Assembly (NCBI GenBank): GCA_038501785.1
Contig: JBAMJR010000259.1
Coordinates: 410,001-474,000 of the forward strand
Length of the DNA stretch: 64,000 nt
Source of the DNA: Myoxocephalus aenaeus
Taxonomy: Eukaryota; Chordata; Actinopteri; Perciformes; Cottidae
Direction: 5' to 3'
In this document: in pieces, positions 50,845-63,558 of the stretch
Numbering within the stretch: the first letter of the stretch is position 1
Layout of the letters: every line of letters begins with the position of its first letter
Made by a program: the position numbers and the translations under genes
Notes under the pieces: generated by a model
What the model was told of the DNA's origin: nothing
Seen by the model: only the letters and a program-made list of their open reading frames with translations
Database searches by the model: none

Positions 50845-51150
50845 TTTGTATTGGTCCCACAGTGGGGAAATGAGTGCAACAAGACATAGTAAAACATCTA
50901 AACAAGTAATGTAAATAATAAACAGTAAAATCTACTATATTGCACAGGTCGACGGGTTTGTAATGTTATTTGTGGTCTACTGCGAGCTCAGCTGGTTGTG
51001 CAGCCTGACAGCAGCAGGAAGGAAGGACTTGCGGTACCTCTCCTTCACACACCGGAGATGTATCAGCTGGTGTGTGAAGGAGCTGTGCAGAGCTGCCAGA
51101 GTGTCCTGCATGGGGTGAGAGGTGTTGTTCATCAGGTGTTTGTATAGATT
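50845..51150. mobile_element. LINE 3'-end fragment behind hsp70 copy 1
   Basis: Starts tattggtcccacagtgggga and continues to ctgcatggggtgagaggtg. Words such as gcagcctgacagcagcagg and aaggaaggacttgcggtacc recur in fish LINE 3' regions. It appears to form part of the hsp70 3' UTR, because the likely poly(A) signal lies beyond it. Same in copies 2 (57165-57470) and 3 (63635-63940). Confidence 0.6.
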
Positions 51151-51480
51151 ATCACCACTGTGAAGTTAAGATTCTAAACTTTTCCTTAATAAGTGCAATC
51201 TTTATGTATTTCTTATCTCTGCCTTGCTGGACATTGCAATAAAGATGAAATGTAAATATAATATTTTTGTAATGGTTATTTCTGTTTCATTGTCCTTGTT
51301 CATGGCTTTATTAATTCAGATTTCTTAGAAAATAATGTGAATGGCACCATTCTAGACTTTGACCATTCAAAGCATAGTGACATCATGTTTGTTCGCTCCA
51401 AAACTCAACATTATTATGAAAAAGAGGAGTCTCCCCCTGGTGGTCAGTAGGGAGAATGCAGCTTTAATACATGAAGCACG

Positions 51481-52730
51481 GGCTGCGGTCGAATCGTCCT
51501 TTTTGGTTAGGAACCTTCCTAACTGAGTGAAATGACCTGAAGTACCTAAGTGGCCGCCATGATAAGTGCCGGTCGAATTTTCCAAACGCAAAGGAAAGGA
51601 GCTTCAATGCTTCCTTACTTAGCTCCTTTAGCATAGGAGCCACTGGACCTCCCTTTGCGAAAGGAAAGGAGATAATGCCGACCCACAACTCCTTGCGGCG
51701 GCAACATTTAAAGTGACGTATCATTCGGCCGTTCACGAGAACAGACGATCATGACCGAGAAAAGCAGATCATGTAAATAACTGTTGCTATAACTTGGAAA
51801 TACTTTCAATAATCTGTTAAACCGGCTGGAAAACTACAAACGTTACATTGCTGTTGCTGAAAACTGCTGTAAAGTGATCAAACTGCTGTAAAGTAATCAA
51901 ACTGCTGTAAAGTGATCAAACTGCTGTAAAGTAAAGTGATCAAACTGACGTATTTGATATTTTCTCCGGTGTTGAACTGCAGCTTCAGCCTCATTCTTTT
52001 ATTTTATTTGACTTCAGCTACAGAAGCTTTGATGAAAGAGTTAAACTGGACGAGCTCTTCAGTCTGACTCATGTTTCTGATTATCATCTTTTTATTCAAC
52101 TATTTTGTTACATTACAATAAAATATATCAAGTCAACACGAGTTGTGTAGTATTTCATAAACTGTTGTCTGCATATTTTTATGATCCGATTATAATCTGC
52201 ATATAAACCATAACAACAAAAAGGGATATGAGACACACATACTGTATATGACAAACATCGTTAGTGGGATAACGTATTTAATTCAGCATGTTTGAAACTG
52301 AGAGACAGTTTAGTAGCTTTGTACTCTCTGAAAAATACGTTGGTTTCACTTTCATATTCCTTTGTTCATTTCTATTCCAACCTCGTTAATAAAGTAATAC
52401 TATGAACCGGGTTGTTTATGTCGTTATGACACAACACTGTAAGAAGACGGATGAAGTATCTAAGGTGCGCTTTTTGTAGTCCATCTTCGGAACATTGTAG
52501 TTTCACCGCTGCAGACAGAGTGACGTCACTAACATCGCCTGCCGCGTCATAACTACGTCGTTAGTGAAAGTGGAGTCGGATTTGCCAAACACCGCGGTTG
52601 TCTTCTCCTAACTCCTCATGAATTCTCCTTCCCATCTTTCCTTAACCCTGTGACGTTTTCCACAGAGGTAAAGGAAAAGTGCTTAGGGTTAGACATTAGG
52701 AGGTAATTATTTGACTATTCGACCGCAGCC
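51481..52730. mobile_element. DNA transposon with 14-bp inverted ends, unit 1 copy
   Basis: Ends GGCTGCGGTCGAAT and ATTCGACCGCAGCC are perfect inverted repeats. It sits inside a CTCF-like 73-bp unit, whose halves remain at 51425-51479 and 52731-52810. The TIR style resembles PIF/Harbinger-type MITEs; no transposase is seen. Confidence 0.75.
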
Positions 52731-54033
52731 ATAGACTTCTATACAACCAGAGGAGTCACCCCCTGGTGGTCAGGAGAGAGAATGCAGCTTTTACACATGA
52801 AGCATAGACTTCACTCTTCAGTTTCTTCCTGCTCTGAAGTTCAGTTGTGTTCACAGGTAATTCATTACTGTGCTCAATAGTATAAATACATAGTATAAAT
52901 AACAATATCCTATATATGTCAACACCAGACATTAGTATCTATAAACTTGCATCAGATTTTATAAGCTGATCATTTTGTGACAAAATTTAATTTGTGAAGT
53001 AAATTTGATAGAATACTCATATAAAGTACCGTACCTCCTATGTATTTCACACAGTACATGAATGTATTTAGTTCCCACTCTCCCCTTTAATTTAATGACA
53101 GATAATTTATCATATTTAACGATAAATATATTTTCATAGATAAAATGACACTCACTCAGCAGCGCCGCAGGGCCCCGTGCACACTGTATTTATGGGGCCC
53201 CGGGCGTTTAGCTGGAGTAACCTGAAGGGCCCGGAGCTGACGTTTCCTCCTGAAACTTGAAACACCTGAAGGGGACGTTGGACTTCATATTTATGTGTTT
53301 TTTGATCATATACTCGTGTTTTTGCTTTAAAAAAGATATTCATACAGTTTGATATTAGTACTTTTACTGTTAGAGTATTTGTAAAGTGTGTTAGTACTTT
53401 AAACAAAAAAAAACATTTAAAATTTGTTTTGATAGATTTGGATAGTTGATATGTGTTGCTCAGATATTACAGATATTCAACTCTATTCATGGGTTTAAAG
53501 AATGTCTTCCTTTGGTATCATCTTGTGGTAATATTAGGAATGACACCATGACAGATTAAACATATAATACCTTGAATATCCAGTGGCTCACATTTCTGTT
53601 CAGCCAGTTTATATTTTGAATTCATTGTTGGAGTAAATGCTGCCACGAGATACTACAACTGAAAATCCCTCAATTTTAGGCTTTTTTGGGGTCGTCTGAT
53701 TAATGTTCAGTCTTGTAAAACACATTTTATGAATTTGGACGATTCATGAACGTCTCATACACAATTCGGCATTGAAACAATCTTGTTAGTCAAGCATGGA
53801 TTGGACATTTAAGTAGAATTTAAGGAGCGTTTGGGTGGAAACAAGGATTCATGTTTGGTTGATTTCTGTATTTTTGTACACAGTGAATTATTTGATCGTG
53901 TTTAAACATTTGCGTCATCGTTTATTCCTTTATATGCTCAGTCGGTCCCGCTGTGTTTATCCTCGGATTTTAAATTAATGTACTTAGTTGTTTATTAAAA
54001 CGCAGACTATTCTGAGTGCGACCCGGCGCGTCC

Positions 54034-54170
54034 AGAAGCTTGTCGAAGTTTCTAATCCAACGCTTCCGGGTACGTCATCACGCCGAGCGCCGGCTCCGTG
54101 CTCTGTGATTGGTCCAAACGCCAACCGGAACGCTCGAGAAGCGACCAGAAGGCAGGAGGAAAGTATAAAG
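54034..54170 (+). promoter_or_regulatory. Heat-shock promoter of hsp70 copy 2
   Basis: Same layout as copy 1: HSE 54034-54053, inverted CCAAT 54108-54112, second HSE 54127-54151, TATAAAG 54164-54170. The HSE bases are unchanged. Confidence 0.85.
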
Positions 54171-55171
54171 TGACGATGGCTGAAGTTACCGGCATCGAGA
54201 CGACACGACATCCCGGAGCAGAAAGCTCGTGTACTTCTCTTCTCTCTACCTTCTCCTCTTTTAACGACAGTAAGTGCGCTGCTTCCATTTGCTTCTAATA
54301 TTTAAATGTCCGTTTTACATATCGGCTTAGTGATAAATTAGGTTTTGTGTTGTCCTTAAAATACGAATTATAAAATGAACTGTCAGTTGGATTGAATGAC
54401 TGACTCACTAAACTTTTTTATTTATTTAATTTAGAGCAATTTTGTGATTAATAATAATTTTAATAAACTGTAATATTTATTTAAACCTATATCTTAACAT
54501 TTTGGGAACACGTAATATTCTCAATACCGCTGCATAGTCTTTTCTTTTACACAAAGACAGAAAGATATTTCTGAATTACTGTCACCTTTAGGCTGAATTG
54601 GTCATCAATTTAATGTCCAGTCTTGCATTTTTGCACTCTCCTATTGTTTGTTATTGTTTATGTACACCTCACACATTTAATATACACATACATACTTGCA
54701 CTTTTGCACTTCTACTGTTTAAGTTTAATTTAACTTAATTCCTAAATGAATACTCTGTTCTTTTTTCTTTTCTTTCATCCCAGCTGTTTTTATTCTATTT
54801 TTATTGGTATTATTGTATATATCTTTCATCCCTGTTGTTTTGATATCTTATTTTCTGTCTGTAAATTACTGCTACGCGACACCAAATTTCCCCTTGGGGA
54901 TTAATAAAGTATATATTCATTCATTCATTCAAATGTTGACTTATTTATACAAAATCATTTACGTCTTCTTTAAAAGTCAACATTAATTTAGTGATGCAGA
55001 ATAATACAAAATAAAATAAAAATAGACCTGACCATAAAAATAACACAACGGTAAAATAGTAAATACATAATTTTTTTTATGGATTCATTCATAATTTTAT
55101 AATAATGCAGGTATTTAATTTTTCTAATTTGTGTTTCTGCATCTTTCAGGACACGCACTCTAACAACCAGG

Positions 55172-57091
55172 ATGTCTGCAGCTAAAGGAGTTTCCATCGG
55201 CATCGACCTGGGCACCACCTACTCCTGCGTGGGCGTTTTCCAGCACGGAAAAGTGGAAATCATCGCCAACGACCAGGGCAACAGGACCACGCCCAGCTAT
55301 GTGGCGTTCACCGACACCGAGAGGCTCATCGGGGACGCGGCCAAGAACCAGGTGGCTTTGAACCCCAGCAACACCGTGTTTGACGCCAAGAGACTGATCG
55401 GAAGAAAGATTGACGATCCAGTGGTGCAGGCGGACATGAAGCACTGGCCCTTCAAGGTGGTGGGAGACGGAGGGAAGCCCAAGATTCAGGTGGAGCACAA
55501 GGGGGAGGACAAAACCTTCTCCCCCGAGGAGATCTCCTCCATGGTCCTGGTGAAGATGAAGGAGATCGCCGAGGCCTACCTGGGCCAAAAGGTGTCCAAC
55601 GCAGTCATCACAGTCCCGGCGTACTTCAACGACTCCCAGAGACAGGCGACGAAAGACGCCGGCGTCATCGCAGGACTGAACGTCCTGAGGATCATCAACG
55701 AGCCGACGGCGGCCGCCATCGCGTACGGTCTGGAAAAAGGCAAGTCCGGGGAACGCAACGTCCTGATCTTCGACCTGGGCGGCGGCACCTTCGACGTGTC
55801 CGTCCTGACCATCGAAGACGGGATCTTTGAAGTCAAAGCCACGGCCGGAGACACTCACCTGGGCGGAGAGGACTTTGACAACCGCGTGGTGAACCACTTC
55901 GTGGAGGAGTTCAAGAGGAAGCACAAGAAGGACATCAGCCAGAACAAGAGGGCCTTGAGGAGGCTGCGCACCGCTTGTGAGAGGGCCAAGAGGACTCTGT
56001 CCTCCAGCTCGCAGGCCAGCGTCGAGGTCGATTCTCTGTTCGAGGGCATCGACTTCTACACCTCCATCACCAGGGCTCGCTTTGAGGACCTGTGCGCCGA
56101 CCTGTTCAGGGGAACGCTGGAGCCCGTGGAGAAAGCCCTGCGGGACGCCAAAATGGACAAGGCGCAGATCCACGACATCGTCCTGGTCGGAGGCTCCACC
56201 CGCATCCCCAAAATCCAGAAGCTCTTGCAGGATTTCTTCAACGGCAGGGAGCTGAACAAGAGCATCAACCCCGACGAGGCGGTGGCTTATGGCGCCGCCG
56301 TCCAGGCCGCCGTCCTCATGGGCGACACCTCGGCCAACGTTCAGGACATGCTGCTGCTGGACGTGGCTCCTCTGTCGCTGGGCATCGAGACCGCAGGAGG
56401 AGTCATGACGTCCCTGATTAAACGCAACACCACAATCCCCACAAAACAAACCCAGGTCTTCACCACCTACGCTGACAACCAGCCCGGGGTCCTCATCCAG
56501 GTCTACGAAGGGGAGCGCGCCATGACCAAGGACAACAACCTGCTGGGCAAGTTCGATCTGTCGGGAATCCCGCCGGCCCCACGGGGGGTCCCGCAGATCG
56601 AGGTCACCTTCGACGTGGACGCCAACGGCATCCTGAACGTGTCGGCGGCGGACAAAAGCACCGGCAAAGAGAACAAGATCACCATCACCAACGACAAGGG
56701 CCGACTGAGCAAAGAGGAGATCGAGAGGATGGTGCAGGACGCCGACAAGTACAGAGCCGAGGACGACCTTCAGAGGGACAAAATCTCAGCCAAGAACTCC
56801 CTGGAGTCCTACGCCTTCAACATGAAGAGCAGCGCGCAGGATGAGAACCTGAAGGGCAAAATCAGCGCCGAGGACCAGAAGAAGCTGCTGGAGAAGTGCG
56901 AGGAGACCATCGCCTGGCTGGAGAACAACCAGCTGGCTGATAAAGACGAGTACCAACACAAGCAGGCAGAGCTGGAGAAAGTGTGCAGCCCCATCGTCAG
57001 CAAGTTGTACCAGGGAGGGATGCCCGCAGGAGGCTGCGGAGAGCAGGCACGAGCCGGCTCCCAGGGGCCCACCATTGAGGAGGTGGACTAA
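55172..57091 (+). CDS. Inducible cytosolic heat shock protein 70, copy 2
   Basis: 639 codons with the same signatures and IEEVD end as copy 1. By eye it differs from copy 1 at only two residues: Lys321 instead of Asn, and Val381 instead of Ile. The gene follows the same promoter and a 5' UTR intron (54270-55149) that is longer than in copy 1, through an insert near 55005-55090 shared with copy 3. A poly(A) signal AATAAA lies at 57557-57562. The near identity of coding DNA, including silent sites, suggests very recent duplication or gene conversion. Confidence 0.97.
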   Translation: MSAAKGVSIGIDLGTTYSCVGVFQHGKVEIIANDQGNRTTPSYVAFTDTERLIGDAAKNQVALNPSNTVFDAKRLIGRKIDDPVVQADMKHWPFKVVGDGGKPKIQVEHKGEDKTFSPEEISSMVLVKMKEIAEAYLGQKVSNAVITVPAYFNDSQRQATKDAGVIAGLNVLRIINEPTAAAIAYGLEKGKSGERNVLIFDLGGGTFDVSVLTIEDGIFEVKATAGDTHLGGEDFDNRVVNHFVEEFKRKHKKDISQNKRALRRLRTACERAKRTLSSSSQASVEVDSLFEGIDFYTSITRARFEDLCADLFRGTLEPVEKALRDAKMDKAQIHDIVLVGGSTRIPKIQKLLQDFFNGRELNKSINPDEAVAYGAAVQAAVLMGDTSANVQDMLLLDVAPLSLGIETAGGVMTSLIKRNTTIPTKQTQVFTTYADNQPGVLIQVYEGERAMTKDNNLLGKFDLSGIPPAPRGVPQIEVTFDVDANGILNVSAADKSTGKENKITITNDKGRLSKEEIERMVQDADKYRAEDDLQRDKISAKNSLESYAFNMKSSAQDENLKGKISAEDQKKLLEKCEETIAWLENNQLADKDEYQHKQAELEKVCSPIVSKLYQGGMPAGGCGEQARAGSQGPTIEEVD

Positions 57092-57797
57092 AAGGGACCC
57101 TTCATGTTGACTCTCATATCAGGGGGACTGTTTGAAAGACAACTGGAGCTTTATATTATTTATTTTTTATTGGTCCCACAGTGGGGAAATGAGTGCAACA
57201 AGACATAGTAAAACATCTAAACAAGTAATGTAAATAATAAACAGTAAAATCTACTATATTGCACAGGTCGACGGGTTTGTAATGTTATTTGTGGTCTACT
57301 GCGAGCTCAGCTGGTTGTGCAGCCTGACAGCAGCAGGAAGGAAGGACTTGCGGTACCTCTCCTTCACACACTGGAGATGTATCAGCTGGTGTGTGAAGGA
57401 GCTGTGCAGAGCTGCCAGAGTGTCCTGCATGGGGTGAGAGGTGTTGTTCATCAGGTGTTTGTATAGATTATCACCACTGTGAAGTTAAGATTCTAAACTT
57501 TTCCTTAATAAGTGCAATCTTTATGTATTTCTTATCTCTGCCTTGCTGGACATTGCAATAAAGATGAAATGTAAATATAATATTTTTGTAATGGTTATTT
57601 CTGTGTCATTGTCCTTGTTCATGGCTTTATTAATTCAGATTTCTTAGAAAATAATGTGAATGGCACCATTCTAGACTTTGACCATTCAAAGCAGTGACAT
57701 CATGTTTGTTCGCTCCAAAACTCAACATTATTACGAATCAGAGGAGTCTCCCCCTGGTGGTCAGTAGGGAGAATGCAGCTTTAATACATGAAGCACG

Positions 57798-59182
57798 GGC
57801 TGCGGTCGAATCGTCCTTTTTGGTTAGGAACCTTCCTAACTGAGTGAAATGACCTGAAGTACCTCAGTGGCCGCCATGATAAGTGCCGGTCCAATTGTCC
57901 AAACGCAAAGGAAAGGAGCTTCAATGCTTCCTTACTTAGCTCCTTTAGCATAGGAGCCACTGGACCTCCCTTTGCGAAAGGAAAGGAGATAATGCCGACC
58001 CACAACTCCTTGCGGCGGCAACATTTAAAGTGACGTTTCATTCGGCCGTTCACGAAAACAAGCGATCATGACCGAGAAACGCAGATCATGTAAATAACCG
58101 TTGCTATAACTTGGAAATACTTTCAATAATCTGTTAAACCGGCTGGAAAACTACAAACGTTACATTGCTGTTGCTGAAAACTGCTGTAAAGTGATCAAAC
58201 TGCTGTAAAGTGATCAAACTGCTGTAAAGTAATCAAACTGCTGTAAAGTGATCAAACTGACGTATTTGATATTCTCTCTGGTGTTGAACTGCAGCTTCAG
58301 CCTCATTCTTTTATTTTATTTGACTTCAGCTACAGAAGCTTTGATGAAAGAGTTAAACTGGACGAGCTCTTCAGTCTTACTCATGTTTCTGATTATCACC
58401 TTTTTATTCAACTATTTTGTTACATTACAATAAAATATATCAAGTCAACACGAGTTGTGTAGTATTTCATAAACTGTTGTCTGCATATTTTTATGATCCG
58501 ATTATAATCTGCATATAAACCATAACAACAAAAAGGGATATGAGACACACATACTGTATATGACACACATCGTTAGTGGGATAACGTATTTAATTCAGCA
58601 TGTTTGAAACTGAGAGACAGTTTAGTAGCTTTGTACTCTCTGTGAAAAATACGTTGGTTTCACTTTCATATTCCTTTGTTCATTTCTATTCCAACCTCGT
58701 TAATAAAGTAATACTATGAACCGGGTTGTTTATGTTAATAAAGTAAAACTATGAACCGGGTTGTTTATGTTAATAAAGTAATATATGAACAGGTTGTTTA
58801 TGTTAATAAAGTAAAACTATGAACCGGGTTGTTTATGTTAATAAAGTAATACTATGAACCGGGTTGTTTATGTCGTTATGACACAACACTGTAAGAAGAC
58901 GGATGAAGTATCTAAGGTGCGCTTTTTGTAGTCCATCTTCGGAACATTGTAGTTTCACCGCTGCAGACAGAGTGACGTCACTAACATCGCCTGCCGCGTC
59001 ATAACTACGTCGTTAGTGAAAGTGGAGTCGGATTTGCCAAACACCGCGGTTGTCTTCTCCTAACTCCTCATGAATTCTCCTTCCCATCTTTCCTTAACCC
59101 CGTGACGTTTTCCACAGAGGTAAAGGAAAAGTGCTTAGGGTTAGACGTTAGGAGGTAATTATTTGACTATTCTACCGCAGCC
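57798..59182. mobile_element. DNA transposon with inverted ends, unit 2 copy
   Basis: Orthologous to 51481-52730 within the duplicated unit. The right end has one change (ATTCTACCGCAGCC). It is about 135 bp longer, mainly from extra copies of ttaataaagtaatactatga plus accgggttgtttatg at 58700-58870. Confidence 0.75.
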
Positions 59183-60509
59183 ATAGACTTCTATACAACC
59201 AGAGGAGTCACCCCCTGGTGGTCAGGAGAGAGAATGCAGCTTTTACACATGAAGCATAGACTTCACTCTTCAGAGGTTTCTTCCTGCTCTGAAGTTCAGT
59301 TGTGTTCACAGGTAATTCATTACTGTGCTCAACGTAGTATAAATACATAGTATAAATAACAATATAGTATAAATAACAATATCCTATATATGTCAACACC
59401 AGACATTAGTATCTATAAACTTGCATCAGATTTTATAAGCTGATCATTTTGTGACAAAATTTAATTTGTGAAGTAAATTTGATAGAATACTCATATAAAG
59501 TACCGTACCTCCTATGTATTTCACACAGTACATGAATGTATTTAGTTCCCACACTCCCCTTTAATTGAATGACAGATAATTTATCATATTTAACGATAAA
59601 TATATTTTCATAGATAAAATGACACTCACTCAGCAGCGCCGCAGGGCCCCGTGCACACTGTATTTATGGGGCCCCGGGCGTTTAGCTGGGAGTAACCTGA
59701 AGGGCCCGGAGCTGACGTTTCCTCCTGAAACTTGAAACACCTGAAGGGGACGTTGGACTTCATATTTATGTGTTTTTTGATCATATACTCGTGTTTTTGC
59801 TTTAAAAAATATATTCATACAGTTTGATATTAGTACTTTTACTGTTAGAGTATTTGTAAAGTGTGATAGTACTTTAAACAAAAAAAAACATTTAAAATTT
59901 GTTTTGATAGATTTGGATAGTTGATATGTGTTGCTCAGATATTACAGATATTCAACTCTATTCATGGGTTTAAAGAATGTCTTCCTTTGGTATCATCTTG
60001 TGGTAATATTAGGAATGACACCATGACAGATTAAACATATAATACCTTGAATATCCAGTGGCTCACATTTCTGTTCAGCCAGTTTATATTTTGAATTCAT
60101 TGTTGGAGTAAATGCTGCCACGAGATACTACAACTGAAAATCCCTCAATTTGAGGCTTTTTTGGGGATCGTCTGATTAATGTTCAGTCTTGTAAAACACA
60201 TTTTATGAATTTGGACGATTCATGAACGTCTCATACACAATTCGGCATTGAAGCAATCTTGTTAGTCAAGCATGGATTGGACATTTAAGTAGAATTTAAG
60301 GAGCGTTTGGGTGGAAACAAGGATTCATGTTTGGTTGATTTCTGTATTTTTGTACACAGTGAATTATTTGATCGTGTTTAAACATTTGCGTCATCGTTTA
60401 TTCCTTTATATGCTCAGTCGGTCCCGCTGTGTTTATCCTCGGATTTTAAATTAATGTATTTTGTTGTTTATTAAAACGCAGACTGTTCTGAGTGCGACCC
60501 GGCGCGTCC

Positions 60510-60646
60510 AGAAGCTTGTCGAAGTTTCTAATCCAACGCTTCCGGATACGTCATCACGCCGAGCGCCGGCTCCGTGCTCTGTGATTGGTCCAAACGCCAA
60601 CCGGAACGCTCGAGAAGCGACCAGAAGGCAGGAGGAAAGTATAAAG
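60510..60646 (+). promoter_or_regulatory. Heat-shock promoter of hsp70 copy 3
   Basis: HSE 60510-60529, second HSE 60603-60627 and TATAAAG 60640-60646 match copies 1 and 2. The only nearby change I noticed is gggtacgtca to ggatacgtca just after the first HSE. Confidence 0.85.
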
Positions 60647-61638
60647 TGACGATGGCTGAAGTTACCGGCATCGAGACGACACGACATCCCGGAGCAGAAA
60701 GCTCGTGTACTTCTCTTCTCTCTACCTTCTCCTCTTTTAACGACAGTAAGTGCGCTGCTTCCATTTGCTTCTAATATTTAAATGTCCGTTTTACATATCG
60801 GCTTAGTGATAAATTAGGTTTTGTGTTGTCCTTAAAATACGAATTATAAAATGAACTGTCAGTTGGATTGAATTACTGAATCACTAAACTTTTTTATTTA
60901 TTTAATTTAGAGCAATTTTGTGATTAATAATAATTTTAATAAACTGTAATATTTATTTAAACCTATATCTTAACATTTTGGGAACACGTAATATTCTCAA
61001 TACCGCTGCATAGTATTTTCTTTTACACAAAGACAGAAAGATATTTCTGAATTACTGTCAACTTTAGGCTGAATTGGTCATCAATTTAATGTCCAGTCTT
61101 GCATTTTTGCACTCTCCTATTGTTTGTTATTGTTTATGTACACCTCACACACTTAATATACTTGCACTTTTACACTTCTACTGTTTAAGTTTAATTTAAC
61201 TTTATTCCTAAATGAATACTCTGTTCTTTTTTCTTTTCTTTCATCCCAGCTGTTTTTGTTCTATTTTTATTGGTATTATTGTATATATCTTTCATCCCTG
61301 CTGTTTTGATATCTTATTTTCTGTCTGTAAATTGCTGCTACGCGACACCAAATTTCCCCTTGGGGATTAATAAAGTATATATTCATTCATTCATTCAAAT
61401 GTTGACTTATTTATACAAAATCATTTACGTCTTCTTTAAAAGTCAACATTAATTTAGTGATGCAGAATAATACAAAATAATAAAAAAAATAGACCTGACC
61501 ATAAAAATAACACAACGGTAAAATAGTAAATACATAATTTTTTTTATGGATTCATTCATAATGTTATAATAATGCAGGTATTTAATTTTTCTAATTTGTG
61601 TTTCTGCATCTTTCAGGACACGCACTCTAACAACCAGG

Positions 61639-63558
61639 ATGTCTGCAGCTAAAGGAGTTTCCATCGGCATCGACCTGGGCACCACCTACTCCTGCGTGGG
61701 CGTTTTCCAGCACGGAAAAGTGGAAATCATCGCCAACGACCAGGGCAACAGGACCACGCCCAGCTATGTGGCGTTCACCGACACCGAGAGGCTCATCGGG
61801 GACGCGGCCAAGAACCAGGTGGCTTTGAACCCCAGCAACACCGTGTTTGACGCCAAGAGACTGATCGGAAGAAAGATTGACGATCCAGTGGTGCAGGCGG
61901 ACATGAAGCACTGGCCCTTCAAGGTGGTGGGAGACGGAGGGAAGCCCAAGATTCAGGTGGAGCACAAGGGGGAGGACAAAACCTTCTCCCCCGAGGAGAT
62001 CTCCTCCATGGTCCTGGTGAAGATGAAGGAGATCGCCGAGGCCTACCTGGGCCAAAAGGTGTCCAACGCAGTCATCACAGTCCCGGCGTACTTCAACGAC
62101 TCCCAGAGACAGGCGACGAAAGACGCCGGCGTCATCGCAGGACTGAACGTCCTGAGGATCATCAACGAGCCGACGGCGGCCGCCATCGCGTACGGTCTGG
62201 AAAAAGGCAAGTCGGGGGAACGCAACGTCCTGATCTTCGACCTGGGCGGCGGCACCTTCGACGTGTCCGTCCTGACCATCGAAGACGGGATCTTTGAAGT
62301 CAAAGCCACGGCCGGAGACACTCACCTGGGCGGAGAGGACTTTGACAACCGCGTGGTGAACCACTTCGTGGAGGAGTTCAAGAGGAAGCACAAGAAGGAC
62401 ATCAGCCAGAACAAGAGGGCCTTGAGGAGGCTGCGCACCGCTTGTGAGAGGGCCAAGAGGACTCTGTCCTCCAGCTCGCAGGCCTGCGTCGAGATCGATT
62501 CTCTGTTCGAGGGCATCGACTTCTACACCTCCATCACCAGGGCTCGCTTTGAGGACCTGTGCGCCGACCTGTTCAGGGGAACGCTGGAGCCCGTGGAGAA
62601 CGCCCTGCGGGACGCCAAAATGGACAAGGCGCAGATCCACGACATCGTCCTGGTCGGAGGCTCCACCCGCATCCCCAAAATCCAGAAGCTCTTGCAGGAT
62701 TTCTTCAACGGCAGGGAGCTGAACAAGAGCATCAACCCCGACGAGGCGGTGGCTTATGGCGCCGCCGTCCAGGCCGCCGTCCTCATGGGCGACACCTCGG
62801 CCAACGTTCAGGACATGCTGCTGCTGGACGTGGCTCCTCTGTCGCTGGGCATCGAGACCGCAGGAGGAGTCATGACGTCCCTGATTAAACGCAACACCAC
62901 AATCCCCACAAAACAAACCCAGGTCTTCACCACCTACGCTGACAACCAGCCCGGGGTCCTCATCCAGGTCTACGAAGGGGAGCGCGCCATGACCAAGGAC
63001 AACAACCTGCTGGGCAAGTTCGATCTATCGGGAATCCCGCCGGCCCCACGGGGGGTCCCGCAGATCGAGGTCACCTTCGACGTGGACGCCAACGGCATCC
63101 TGAACGTGTCGGCGGCGGACAAAAGCACCGGCAAAGAGAACAAGATCACCATCACCAACGACAAGGGCCGACTGAGCAAAGAGGAGATCGAGAGGATGGT
63201 GCAGGACGCCGACAAGTACAAAGCCGAGGACGACCTTCAGAGGGACAAAATCTCAGCCAAGAACTCCCTGGAGTCCTACGCCTTCAACATGAAGAGCAGC
63301 GCGCAGGACGAGAACCTGAAGGGCAAAATCAGCGCCGAGGACCAGAAGAAGCTGCTGGAGAAGTGCGAGGAGACCATCGCCTGGCTGGAGAACAACCAGC
63401 TGGCTGATAAAGACGAGTACCAACACAAGCAGGCAGAGCTGGAGAAAGTGTGCAGCCCCATCGTCAGCAAGTTGTACCAGGGAGGGATGCCCGCAGGAGG
63501 CTGCGGAGAGCAGGCACGAGCCGGCTCCCAGGGGCCCACCATTGAGGAGGTGGACTAA
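61639..63558 (+). CDS. Inducible cytosolic heat shock protein 70, copy 3
   Basis: 639 codons, same signatures and GPTIEEVD end. It differs from copy 1 at Cys283 (for Ser), Ile286 (for Val), Val381 (for Ile) and Lys528 (for Arg). It shares Val381 with copy 2 and Asn321 with copy 1. Preceded by a 5' UTR intron 60746-61616. The Cys283 change adds a thiol in the nucleotide-binding domain. The 3' flank (LINE fragment) runs to the window end, and further copies beyond 64000 are possible. Confidence 0.97.
   Translation: MSAAKGVSIGIDLGTTYSCVGVFQHGKVEIIANDQGNRTTPSYVAFTDTERLIGDAAKNQVALNPSNTVFDAKRLIGRKIDDPVVQADMKHWPFKVVGDGGKPKIQVEHKGEDKTFSPEEISSMVLVKMKEIAEAYLGQKVSNAVITVPAYFNDSQRQATKDAGVIAGLNVLRIINEPTAAAIAYGLEKGKSGERNVLIFDLGGGTFDVSVLTIEDGIFEVKATAGDTHLGGEDFDNRVVNHFVEEFKRKHKKDISQNKRALRRLRTACERAKRTLSSSSQACVEIDSLFEGIDFYTSITRARFEDLCADLFRGTLEPVENALRDAKMDKAQIHDIVLVGGSTRIPKIQKLLQDFFNGRELNKSINPDEAVAYGAAVQAAVLMGDTSANVQDMLLLDVAPLSLGIETAGGVMTSLIKRNTTIPTKQTQVFTTYADNQPGVLIQVYEGERAMTKDNNLLGKFDLSGIPPAPRGVPQIEVTFDVDANGILNVSAADKSTGKENKITITNDKGRLSKEEIERMVQDADKYKAEDDLQRDKISAKNSLESYAFNMKSSAQDENLKGKISAEDQKKLLEKCEETIAWLENNQLADKDEYQHKQAELEKVCSPIVSKLYQGGMPAGGCGEQARAGSQGPTIEEVD

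Noticed and set aside
51464..51736. 90-codon minus-strand frame repeated at 57781-58053
   Set aside because: It lies across one end of a TIR element, resembles no family I know, and is best explained as chance coding in a duplicated transposon.
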